DNA of 64,000 nt, taken from positions 1,054,001 through 1,118,000 of the forward strand of contig CADEFN010000001.1 of NCBI GenBank assembly GCA_902826615.1. Direction: 5' to 3'. Position 1 is the first letter of the stretch. Every line of letters begins with the position of its first letter. Shown piece by piece: positions 43,707 to 51,520 of the stretch. Below the pieces are notes generated by a model, which was given only the letters and a program-made list of their open reading frames with translations, did not search any database and was not told the DNA's origin. A program made the translations under genes and the position numbers. The stretch comes from an uncultured Gemmatimonadota bacterium (GTDB lineage: Bacteria; Gemmatimonadota; Gemmatimonadetes; Gemmatimonadales; Gemmatimonadaceae).

Positions 43707-45539
43707 ATGGATTCGAAACGCGACGTCATTCGCGAGGAAGCCGTCGCTCGGGTCGTCCCCCAAGGGCGACGACTCGGCCTTGTTGTTGGGATCGACGCAT
43801 ACCGCGTTGAGTCGGGCATTCCTCCACTACGTGCTGCCGTGGCAGATGCCGCGGCGATCCACGCGGTGATGGTGGATCCCCAGTGCGGTCGCTTCCCCCA
43901 AGACCTCACGGTGTTGCTCAACGACGATCAGGCGACCGACACCAACATCCGCATCGCCTTGGAGCGCTTGTCGAAGACCGCCACGTCGGCAGATGAAGTG
44001 TGGTTCTTCTACGCGGGACACGCGCTGATCGTCGATGGTGAGCATCGTTTGCTTCCGATCAACGCCCGGCGAGAGTATCTGGACGCCACGTCGGTCGACT
44101 TCCCCGCGCTGTTCAGAAAGATCCGATGCCGGCGCAAGATCGTCATCCTCGACTGCTGTCACGCGGGCGCAACCGACATGACCACGCGCAACGTGCACGA
44201 CGTAGAGGAAATACTCCGTAATTATCAGGCGAGCGGCACCGTCACATACTGCTCGTCGGACGGCGACCAGAAGTCGGTGGAGCTGCCCGAGCAGGGGCGC
44301 GGGGCGTTCTCGTACTGGTTGGAGAAAGGGCTGCGGGGCGCGGCCGACGTGGACGGCAGCGGCATCGTCACCAGTGACGAGTTGTGGCGGTACGTGTGCG
44401 AGCACGTCGAGCGCGATGCACTACGGTTGACGGGTCGAAAGCAGACACCTCGCCTAAAGCTTGATTCCACCGGCTCGTTCGCACTCACGGTCAACATCGC
44501 GGCGCTACGCGCGCGCGAGGAAGCACAGCGTCAGGAGGAGGCAGAACAACGCGCGAAAGCGGAGCGGTTCGAGGCTCATCTCGCTTCCCTGCGGCAACTG
44601 CTCGGCGATGACGATTACGCGAACCTCTCTACCGACGAACTCAAGGCCGCGCGGACCCTGTTGCAGAACGAACCGGCGGCGCGCGCCACTCAGGAGATCA
44701 TTCGCGCGCTGGACTCCTTCCGCGTCAATAAGGACGGCAACGCTGCCGTGCTCCAAGTCAGGGGCGTGCTCGTCTCCGCGCGTTCGTCATCTAACACGCC
44801 ACCGGGTCATACAGGAGTGCCAAGGGTAGAGCCACGCGTACCCGAGAGATTCGTCAATCATGTCGAGAAGCGAAGCGGGCGTGCACCCGCCGACGAGCCA
44901 CCTGTGGCTAAACGTCAGAGAGCCTCGGCTGAGTCCTCGGCTGCCCGTGCAAAGGGTCCCGCGGCGGGTGCTTCTTCGGAACGTCGGCTAGATGGGAGCG
45001 AAACACAGGCTCGCGATCACCATGCGGGAACCGGGCCTACGCTTCTTGGCGTTCCAACCCCCAGCTGGGTGAAGCGGGCCAGGATCACTACCGCTATAGG
45101 AGGCGTACTTCTGCTCATCCTGAAACTGTCTCAGTCAGCCGGAGAGAAGACGCTCCCTGATTTGAGCGACACGAGTGCAGCCCCGGCATTGCCAGCACCG
45201 ACTACTGTCACCACTCACGTAGTCAAATTGCTTGGCGACGGCACAGGCTACTACTTCGAACCGAAGGAACTCAGGGTTAGGGCTGGCGACGCCGTCAAGT
45301 TCGTGATGGTCTCCGGTGCCCCACACAACGTTGCATTCGACGCGAGCAAACTGCCTGCGCAGGTTCAGACGCAACTCCGGGCCAACATGCAGAGCTCCGA
45401 ACTCTCGAGCCCGTTTCTTATGGGCACGGGTGAGGAGTACACGATCTCGTTTGCCGGGGTCGCTGCTGGCACGTACGACTTCATCTGCATCGCTCACCTT
45501 GCCATGGGCCAGACTGGTAGGATCACGGTGAGCAACTAG
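43707..45539 (+). CDS. caspase-like protease fused through a membrane helix to a blue-copper (plastocyanin-like) domain
   Basis: 610 residues. Residues 20-265 are a peptidase C14 caspase-like domain: 'RRLGLVVGIDAYR' opens it, His105 lies in 'VWFFYAGHAL', and Cys151 in 'VILDCCHAG'. A perfect EF-hand-type loop, 'DVDGSGIVTSDE' (214-225), follows inside the domain. Residues 262-340 are helical or coiled coil, 360-450 are disordered, and 459-476 are one membrane helix ('ITTAIGGVLLLILKLSQS'). Residues 503-610 are a cupredoxin with a full type-1 copper set: His540, Cys594, His597, Met600 ('PHNVAF', 'FICIAHLAMGQ'). The copper domain should face the periplasm and the protease the cytosol. The ATG at 43707 is preferred over a TTG just upstream. 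Confidence 0.88.
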   Translation: MDSKRDVIREEAVARVVPQGRRLGLVVGIDAYRVESGIPPLRAAVADAAAIHAVMVDPQCGRFPQDLTVLLNDDQATDTNIRIALERLSKTATSADEVWFFYAGHALIVDGEHRLLPINARREYLDATSVDFPALFRKIRCRRKIVILDCCHAGATDMTTRNVHDVEEILRNYQASGTVTYCSSDGDQKSVELPEQGRGAFSYWLEKGLRGAADVDGSGIVTSDELWRYVCEHVERDALRLTGRKQTPRLKLDSTGSFALTVNIAALRAREEAQRQEEAEQRAKAERFEAHLASLRQLLGDDDYANLSTDELKAARTLLQNEPAARATQEIIRALDSFRVNKDGNAAVLQVRGVLVSARSSSNTPPGHTGVPRVEPRVPERFVNHVEKRSGRAPADEPPVAKRQRASAESSAARAKGPAAGASSERRLDGSETQARDHHAGTGPTLLGVPTPSWVKRARITTAIGGVLLLILKLSQSAGEKTLPDLSDTSAAPALPAPTTVTTHVVKLLGDGTGYYFEPKELRVRAGDAVKFVMVSGAPHNVAFDASKLPAQVQTQLRANMQSSELSSPFLMGTGEEYTISFAGVAAGTYDFICIAHLAMGQTGRITVSN

Positions 45540-46080
45540 AAGGCCACTGCGTTCCACCTTCAGGCGGTCGCTACGAATGCACGGCTGTTTGCTCTGCCCG
45601 GCGATCCTGGCGTGCGGGGCAAATAGCCGTCCCTCACACATAACCACCGAAGGGCGCAACTGCAGCCATCCACGAGGTGCCGTTCATAGGCGGACCGACA
45701 GGCGTCGATGACCAAGCGGCCGTGCGCGCCGATCGCGCCCCTCTGTTCCAACGCCGCTATCGCGATCGAGGCTCCGCCCGGCGGGTTGTATGGTAACGAG
45801 TCGCTGACACTCCTGGCGAGAGACTACATCGCTCAAGCTCTGCTTGGCTGCGCGCTCCGGCAAGAGACCCATTCACGGGGGCACAAACAAGTTGCATTGA
45901 ATCCGTGCGCGAGGAACCTTGCGGCGTGCAGGCTTTACTCTTGGTGCCTCGAGCGCTTACGAAACCCGGCCTTGGTGGATCGACACGTCCCCTCATGAAC
46001 GAGCAGCGATATCTCCTGCTCTGGACAGTTGGCATCGCGTGATCGAAATTCCGAATTCCGCATCGGAGGCAGTCAGCGCA
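45540..46080. other. 541-base gap before the CHAT gene
   Basis: No credible gene. The last 115 bases are a conserved leader also found in the decayed copy upstream of the caspase gene; it ends in GGAGG, 11-12 bases before the ATG. The rest holds nothing I recognise; short open frames on both strands have no motifs. Confidence 0.5.
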
Positions 46081-49000
46081 ATGGACAGGCATCGTCCGCC
46101 GGTCATCTTCCTCGCCTTCGCCAATGACCGTGGCGACGGAGCCCGCTACCTCCGGAACCTTCCCGAGGAAACGCGGCAGCTCCAGAAGGTGCTGGATCAG
46201 CCCGGTACGGCGCATCTCTACGAGCTGGTCGTTCGCTCTAACATTACACTGCGGGAGCTGCTCGATGTCCTGCAGGACCCGCGTTATCGTGGCCGCATCG
46301 CCGTGTTCCACTTTGGCGGTCACGCCGGTGACATGCGGCTCTGGCTCGAGTCCACGGCGGGCGACGCCACCGTCGCGCACGGCGAGGGACTGGCAGGACT
46401 ACTCGGCCTGCAGCAGGGGCTCGAGCTTGTGTTCTTGAACGGCTGCTCCACCGAGCCCCAGGTCGAGGGCCTGCTGAGCGCGGGCGTTCCGGCCGTCATT
46501 GCGACATCAGAGTCCATCGGTGATGCCGTGGCGACCGAGCTCGCCTCCCGATTCTACCGGGCGATGGCTGGAGGTGCGACCATCGCGAGGGCATGGACGG
46601 AGGCCGTCGATTCGGTACGCGCTTGGAAGGGCGAGGCCCAGAGAGACTTGTACCGGCAAGAGGAACCGACCGGGGGCCGCTGGCCGTGGGAGCTCTACCT
46701 CAGGGAGGGAGCCGAGATCGTCAAGGAATGGAGCCTTCCCAGGGCGGCTGGCGACCCGCTCTTCGGCCTGCCCCCGCTCCCTAAGCGCGACCTGCCGGAG
46801 ACGCCCTACCGTCACCTGCAGTGGTTCAGAGAAGAGGACGCCGAGCTGTTCTTCGGCCGAGGACGCGAGATCCGCGCGTTCTACGAACACGTCGTCCCCG
46901 CGAGTGCCGCGCCGATCGTGCTGTTTTACGGGCAGTCTGGCGTTGGCAAGTCCTCGCTGCTCGATGCAGGGCTCGTACCTCGCCTGCGGGCCTCGCACCA
47001 AGTGCGCTACGCCAGGCGCGACCGTGACGTCGGGCTCACCGGCGCCTTGGCCGCCGCGTTAGGCGACGCCGCTCCGGGACAGTCGCTCGGCGCCACCTGG
47101 CACGCGCTCGAAGCAGCGTCCGGCGCGCCACTAACCGTCATTATGGATCAGGTCGAGGAGGTCTACACACGCCCCCGTCCCACCGATTCCGGGGAGTTCG
47201 ACCAGTTCGTGCGCGTGCTGGACGAGACCTTTGCCAGCCGGGCAACGCGCCCGCGCGGCCGGTTGGTGCTCGGCTTCCGCAAGGAGTGGCTGGCGGAGAT
47301 CGAGCAGACGTTGCGCGCCGCCAGGCTCACATGGTCCAGGTTCTACCTCGATCGGCTCGATCGAGATGGCATCGTGGAGATCGTGGAAGGACCGACGCGA
47401 TCGACGCGGCTGAAGCAGCACTTTCGCCTGACCGTCGCGCAGGGGCTGGCGGATGACATTGCCCATGACATGCTGGAGGACCGCGACGCGCCCGTCGCGC
47501 CGCCGCTCGAGGTGCTGCTCACCAAAATGTGGGACGTGGCGAGGGAGGGAAGTGAGGAGGCCCCGGCCTTTACCACCGAGGTCTATCAGGACCTGCGGCG
47601 GAAGGGGCTGTTGCTCGACGACTTCGTTGAGGAGCAGCTCCGAGCACTCCGCAACTGGAACCCGCAGGTGATAGACAGCGGGCTCGCACTTGACGTCCTG
47701 GCGTTCCATACCACGCCGCTCGGCACCGCCGAGTCGCGGACGCCCGCAGAGCTGGAGGAGGCGTATCCGCACCGGGGGGCAGTGCTGCCGGCGCTGGTAC
47801 AGCAGGGCAAGGACCTCTACCTGCTCGTGGACAAGGCGCCGGACGCACAAGCCGCGGGAAGCCAAGCGCCGGGCACACGTTTGTCGCACGATACCGTGGC
47901 ACCGCTCATACGCCGGCGCTTCAGGGATTCCGACGCGCCCGGCCAGCGGGCGCGCCGCATCCTGGAGAACCGAGGAGAGGAGTGGCGCGATGCGAAGGCC
48001 GGCAACCCGCTGGACGAGGCCGACCTCCGGACTGTGGAAGCGGGGGAGGCTGGGACGCGGCACTGGACAAACGACGAAGTGCGTTTGATCGAGGCGAGCC
48101 GCGGTGCGCGCCGGAGGCGACGGGTGTTGTGGCGGGGGCTTGTGGGCGCCGGGGCGGTCGGCTTCGCCGTGATCGTCGGGCTGATCTTCTCCGCCCGCGC
48201 CAACGAGAGGTCGGCACGAGAAAGCGAGCGGCGAGCGGAGTCCCGGAGGCTGGCCGTCCTCGCGCGCGCCGAATCTGAGAAGGAAGTAGCGGCGCTACTT
48301 GGTGTGGAGGCCGTTCGTGAACACGCGACGTCTGAGGCTTGGGATGCCTTGCTCGTCGGCCTGCAGCGCGAAGCGCCCTTAATCCGCGTCTTGGGATCTC
48401 ACCAAAGCGCGGTCAGGGGCGTGGCGTTCAGCCCCGACGGCGCGACACTAGCGTCAGCCGGAGACTCATCCATCCGTCTGTGGGACGTGAAAGGGCGCCG
48501 TCTGCGCGGCGACCCCCTGAGCGGCCATATCGGCGGGGTGTCGAGCGTGGCGTTCAGCTCAGACGGCTTCACGCTAGCTTCGGGAGGCGACGACGGCACG
48601 ATCCGGCTTTGGAACGCGACGACGCGGCAGCTGCGCGATTCTTTGATCGGTCACAAGGGTTCGGTGAGGAGTGTGATGTTCGGCCCCAGCGGTGCCACAC
48701 TTGCCTCGGCGAGCGACGACGGCACGATCCGGCTTTGGGACATGCGGACACGCAGCTCCGAGGGTAACTCGTTCGTCGGGTTCACGGGCATGGCTTTCAG
48801 CCCCGATGGCACTACGCTGGCCTTGATACGCGTCGGCGGCACGATAGTGCTCTGGAATTTGCAGATGGGCCGCCGGATGGGCGAATTCATGACCGGTCAG
48901 GCTGGTGTTGACGCGATCGTTGCGTTCAGCCCGGACGGCAGAACTCTGGCTTCGACGGGCGGCGATGGCACGATACGATTATGGGACGTTCGGACCGGCC

Positions 49001-50316
49001 GCCCACGGGGCGACCCCCTTGTCGGCCACACGTCGCCCTATGTAAACAGCGCTTCTTTCAGCCCCGACGGCAGCACGCTGGCTTCGACGAGCCGCGACGG
49101 CACGATACGGCTCTGGCACGTTCAGACCGGCCGCCCACTGGGCGACCCCATCGGCGACCCCAAGGAAGGGGCCATTCACGCTACGTTCAGCCCCGACGGA
49201 ACAATGTTGGCCTCCGGGGGCGACGACGGCGCAATACGACTTTGGGATGTGCGGGTGCGCCGCACGTTAGGCGAGCGCCTCGGCGACCACCAGCACTACG
49301 TCCAAAGCGTCGCCTTTAGCCCAGACGGCACCATGCTAGCCTCGGGGAGCTTCGACAACACCATTCGGCTCTGGGACGTGCAGACGCGCCGCCCGCGCGG
49401 TGATCCGCTCGTCGGACACCGCAAAGCCGTCTTTAGCGTCGCGTTTGACCCGGATAGCAGAACGCTGGCCTCGGCGAGCGAGGACTCAACGGCCCGGCTG
49501 TGGGATGCGCAAACGGGCCGCTCGTGGGGCAACCCCCTTGTCTTCCACAAGTCACACGTCTCGAGCGTGGTGTTCAGCCCCGACGGCACCAAGCTCGCCT
49601 CGGGGAGCGGCGATGGCTCGGTCTGCTTCTGGGGCGCGCGGACTCTTAGCCCGCGCTGCGCTGCCGTCGCAAGCCGTGCGGGCGGCGTCTCGAATATTGC
49701 ACTCAGCCCCGACGGCACCCTACTGGCTTCGGTGAGCTACGACCGCACGATCTGCCTCTCGCAGCTGCGGACACGCCCACTGCGGTGTGACCCCCTCTCC
49801 AGACGAGCGGGCGGCGTCTCGAATATTGCTTTCAGCCCAGACGGCGCGACACTGGCGTTGGCTGGCGGCGATGGCACTATCCGGCTCTTGGATGTCCGGA
49901 CTCTCGGCCAGCGGGGCGACCCCCTAACTGGCCACAGAGAGGCCGTCACTAGCGTAGCGTTCAGCCCCGACGGCACCACGTTGGCATCGGCGAGCGCGGA
50001 CTCCACGATCCGGCTCTGGGACCTCCAAACGCGCCGAATGCGCGGTGATGCCCTCATTGGACACGAGAGCGGCGTTTCGAGCGTCGCATTCAGTCCTGAC
50101 GGCACCACTCTCGCCTCGGGGAGCTTGGACAACACGGTCCGGCTTTGGCCCGGCGAAGCGACCGCCTGGGTCGGCCTCGTATGCGCGACATCCGGTAGCA
50201 ACCTGCCCCTGGCGGTGTGGGAGAGGGTCTTCCCCGAACGCCCGTACCGCTGCACGTGCTCGAACCTCCCCCCCGGCGAAGGAGTTCAGGAATGCCCCGG
50301 AAGCAGCACGCGTTGA
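46081..50316 (+). CDS. CHAT protease - STAND NTPase - membrane helix - 14 WD40 repeats
   Basis: 1411 residues. The CHAT (caspase HetF-associated) domain spans about 1-225, with His81 in 'FHFGGHAGD' and Cys122 in 'VFLNGCST'. An nSTAND1-like NTPase follows at about 240-660: P-loop 'GQSGVGKSSLLDAG' (284-297), Walker B 'LTVIMDQVEEVYT' (351-363). A membrane helix is at about 682-704 ('GLVGAGAVGFAVIVGLIFSA'), then a charged coiled coil with 'LAVLARAESEKEVAALLGVE'. WD40 repeats run from about 778 to 1356. A Cys-bearing tail closes the protein. Such proteins are thought to oligomerise on sensing a ligand with their repeats and then fire the protease. ATG at 46081 is chosen because similarity begins there. 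Confidence 0.9.
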   Translation: MDRHRPPVIFLAFANDRGDGARYLRNLPEETRQLQKVLDQPGTAHLYELVVRSNITLRELLDVLQDPRYRGRIAVFHFGGHAGDMRLWLESTAGDATVAHGEGLAGLLGLQQGLELVFLNGCSTEPQVEGLLSAGVPAVIATSESIGDAVATELASRFYRAMAGGATIARAWTEAVDSVRAWKGEAQRDLYRQEEPTGGRWPWELYLREGAEIVKEWSLPRAAGDPLFGLPPLPKRDLPETPYRHLQWFREEDAELFFGRGREIRAFYEHVVPASAAPIVLFYGQSGVGKSSLLDAGLVPRLRASHQVRYARRDRDVGLTGALAAALGDAAPGQSLGATWHALEAASGAPLTVIMDQVEEVYTRPRPTDSGEFDQFVRVLDETFASRATRPRGRLVLGFRKEWLAEIEQTLRAARLTWSRFYLDRLDRDGIVEIVEGPTRSTRLKQHFRLTVAQGLADDIAHDMLEDRDAPVAPPLEVLLTKMWDVAREGSEEAPAFTTEVYQDLRRKGLLLDDFVEEQLRALRNWNPQVIDSGLALDVLAFHTTPLGTAESRTPAELEEAYPHRGAVLPALVQQGKDLYLLVDKAPDAQAAGSQAPGTRLSHDTVAPLIRRRFRDSDAPGQRARRILENRGEEWRDAKAGNPLDEADLRTVEAGEAGTRHWTNDEVRLIEASRGARRRRRVLWRGLVGAGAVGFAVIVGLIFSARANERSARESERRAESRRLAVLARAESEKEVAALLGVEAVREHATSEAWDALLVGLQREAPLIRVLGSHQSAVRGVAFSPDGATLASAGDSSIRLWDVKGRRLRGDPLSGHIGGVSSVAFSSDGFTLASGGDDGTIRLWNATTRQLRDSLIGHKGSVRSVMFGPSGATLASASDDGTIRLWDMRTRSSEGNSFVGFTGMAFSPDGTTLALIRVGGTIVLWNLQMGRRMGEFMTGQAGVDAIVAFSPDGRTLASTGGDGTIRLWDVRTGRPRGDPLVGHTSPYVNSASFSPDGSTLASTSRDGTIRLWHVQTGRPLGDPIGDPKEGAIHATFSPDGTMLASGGDDGAIRLWDVRVRRTLGERLGDHQHYVQSVAFSPDGTMLASGSFDNTIRLWDVQTRRPRGDPLVGHRKAVFSVAFDPDSRTLASASEDSTARLWDAQTGRSWGNPLVFHKSHVSSVVFSPDGTKLASGSGDGSVCFWGARTLSPRCAAVASRAGGVSNIALSPDGTLLASVSYDRTICLSQLRTRPLRCDPLSRRAGGVSNIAFSPDGATLALAGGDGTIRLLDVRTLGQRGDPLTGHREAVTSVAFSPDGTTLASASADSTIRLWDLQTRRMRGDALIGHESGVSSVAFSPDGTTLASGSLDNTVRLWPGEATAWVGLVCATSGSNLPLAVWERVFPERPYRCTCSNLPPGEGVQECPGSSTR
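48412..50148 (+). repeat. 14 tandem WD40 repeat units
   Basis: Fourteen units of about 42 codons, each with a variant of 'VAFSPDGTTLASGS' and 'DGTIRLWDV'. Units 10-12 are the most diverged ('CFWGAR', 'ICLSQL', 'IRLLDV'). Fourteen units would build two seven-bladed propellers. Confidence 0.9.
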
Positions 50317-50408
50317 ACGACGAGACCCGAATAGGGAGCGCAAAGGCCCTTGATATCGGCCTGAAACAGCCGGCGTCGAGTCCGGACCCAGCGCGGTGGG
50401 GTGAGCCT

Positions 50409-51479
50409 CTACGCCGGCCGCGCGCGTTCGTACTGCGGTGGCCAGGTGACCTTCGCGCCGAGCTGACTGGCGGCCAGCAGCGGCCAGTGCGGCTGCCGCA
50501 GCATTTCACGCGCGAGGAGTACCATGTCGGCCTCACCCGACGCCACAATCGACTCGGCCTGCCCGGCTTCGGTGATCATCCCCACCGTCGCCGTTGCCAT
50601 GCCGCCTTTGGCGCGAATCGCTTGTGCAAAGGGAACCTGGTAACCGGGTCCCGTGGTGACCTTCACCCCGGTCGCCAAACCGCCCGACGAGCAATCGATG
50701 AGGTCCACGCCTTCGGCGTTGAGCAGGCGCGCGAGCTGGATGGACTCGTCGACGTTCCACCCACCCTCCACATAGTCGGTGGCGGAGATGCGCACAAACA
50801 GTGGCGTGCCTTCGGGGATCACCCCGCGCACGGCACGGGTGATGTCGAGCAGGAGCCGGGTGCGGTTCTCGAAGGAGCCGCCGTACTCATCCGAGCGAAG
50901 ATTGGAGAGCGGAGAGAGGAACTCGTGGATAAGGTATCCATGTGCCGCGTGCAACTCGATCACGTCAAAGCCCGCGCTGACGGCACGTTGTGCTGCCACG
51001 CGAAAGGCCGCGACCGTTGCCCGGATATCCTCGCCGGTCATGGCGACGGGCTGCGGATATGTAGGCGAAAACGCCACAGGGCTGGGGGCCATCACGTTGC
51101 TCCAACCTCCGGCCTCGGAGAGCACCGTGCCATTGCCTTCCCATGGGCGCATGGTGCTCGCTTTGCGCCCGGCGTGCGCGAGCTGAACTCCTGACGCCGC
51201 CCCCTGGGCGTGGATGAATCGCGTGATCTGCTGCAGCATGGGCACATGGTCATCGGACCAGATGCCGAGGTCTTGTGGCGAAATGCGTCCTTCCGGGAGC
51301 ACCGCCGTGGCTTCGGTGAAGACGAGCCCGGCTCCGCCGACGGCAAATCCACCGAGGTGCACCAGGTGCCAGTCGTGCGCGAAGCCGTCAACCGACGAAT
51401 ACTGGCACATCGGAGACACACCGATGCGATTGCGCAAAGTGACGCCGCGCAGGGGGAGCGGATCGAAAAGAGAGGTCAT
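50409..51479 (-). CDS. old yellow enzyme-family NADH:flavin oxidoreductase (YqjM/NamA-like)
   Basis: 356 residues of a FMN TIM-barrel ene-reductase. 'SLFDPLPLRGVTLRNRIGVS' with 'PMCQYSS' is the YqjM-type N-terminus whose Cys tunes the flavin. 'AGFDVIELHAAHGYLIHEFL' with 'SPLSNLRSDEYGGSFENRTR' is the family hallmark. It reduces activated C=C bonds. The ATG at 51479 is used; the open sequence upstream of it is translation of a REP-like repeat. Confidence 0.93.
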   Translation of the reverse strand: MTSLFDPLPLRGVTLRNRIGVSPMCQYSSVDGFAHDWHLVHLGGFAVGGAGLVFTEATAVLPEGRISPQDLGIWSDDHVPMLQQITRFIHAQGAASGVQLAHAGRKASTMRPWEGNGTVLSEAGGWSNVMAPSPVAFSPTYPQPVAMTGEDIRATVAAFRVAAQRAVSAGFDVIELHAAHGYLIHEFLSPLSNLRSDEYGGSFENRTRLLLDITRAVRGVIPEGTPLFVRISATDYVEGGWNVDESIQLARLLNAEGVDLIDCSSGGLATGVKVTTGPGYQVPFAQAIRAKGGMATATVGMITEAGQAESIVASGEADMVLLAREMLRQPHWPLLAASQLGAKVTWPPQYERARPA

Positions 51480-51499
51480 TGGGTGGTGGATCAGGGAGG

Positions 51500-51517
51500 T
51501 CCCCGCTTTCGCGGGGA
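51500..51517. repeat. REP-like palindrome
   Basis: TCCCCGC-TTTC-GCGGGGA, a perfect 7-bp stem between glgB and the OYE gene. The motif is a common intergenic repeat whose translation yields spurious 'FPAKAGTS' peptides. Only this copy was noticed in the window. Confidence 0.5.
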
Positions 51518-51520
51518 ACA

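Noticed and set aside
45600-45720. Possible integron attC-like or transposon-end sequence
   Set aside because: No paired core sites, no inverted repeats with target duplication, and no transposase or integrase frame.
45757-46380. Minus-strand frame of 207 codons in the gap before the CHAT gene
   Set aside because: Half of it is antisense to the CHAT domain and no motif or ribosome site is visible.
48412-50148. Regular repeats of about 126 bases, considered as a CRISPR array or DNA satellite
   Set aside because: The repeats are in frame and encode WD40 units; spacing and divergence fit protein repeats.
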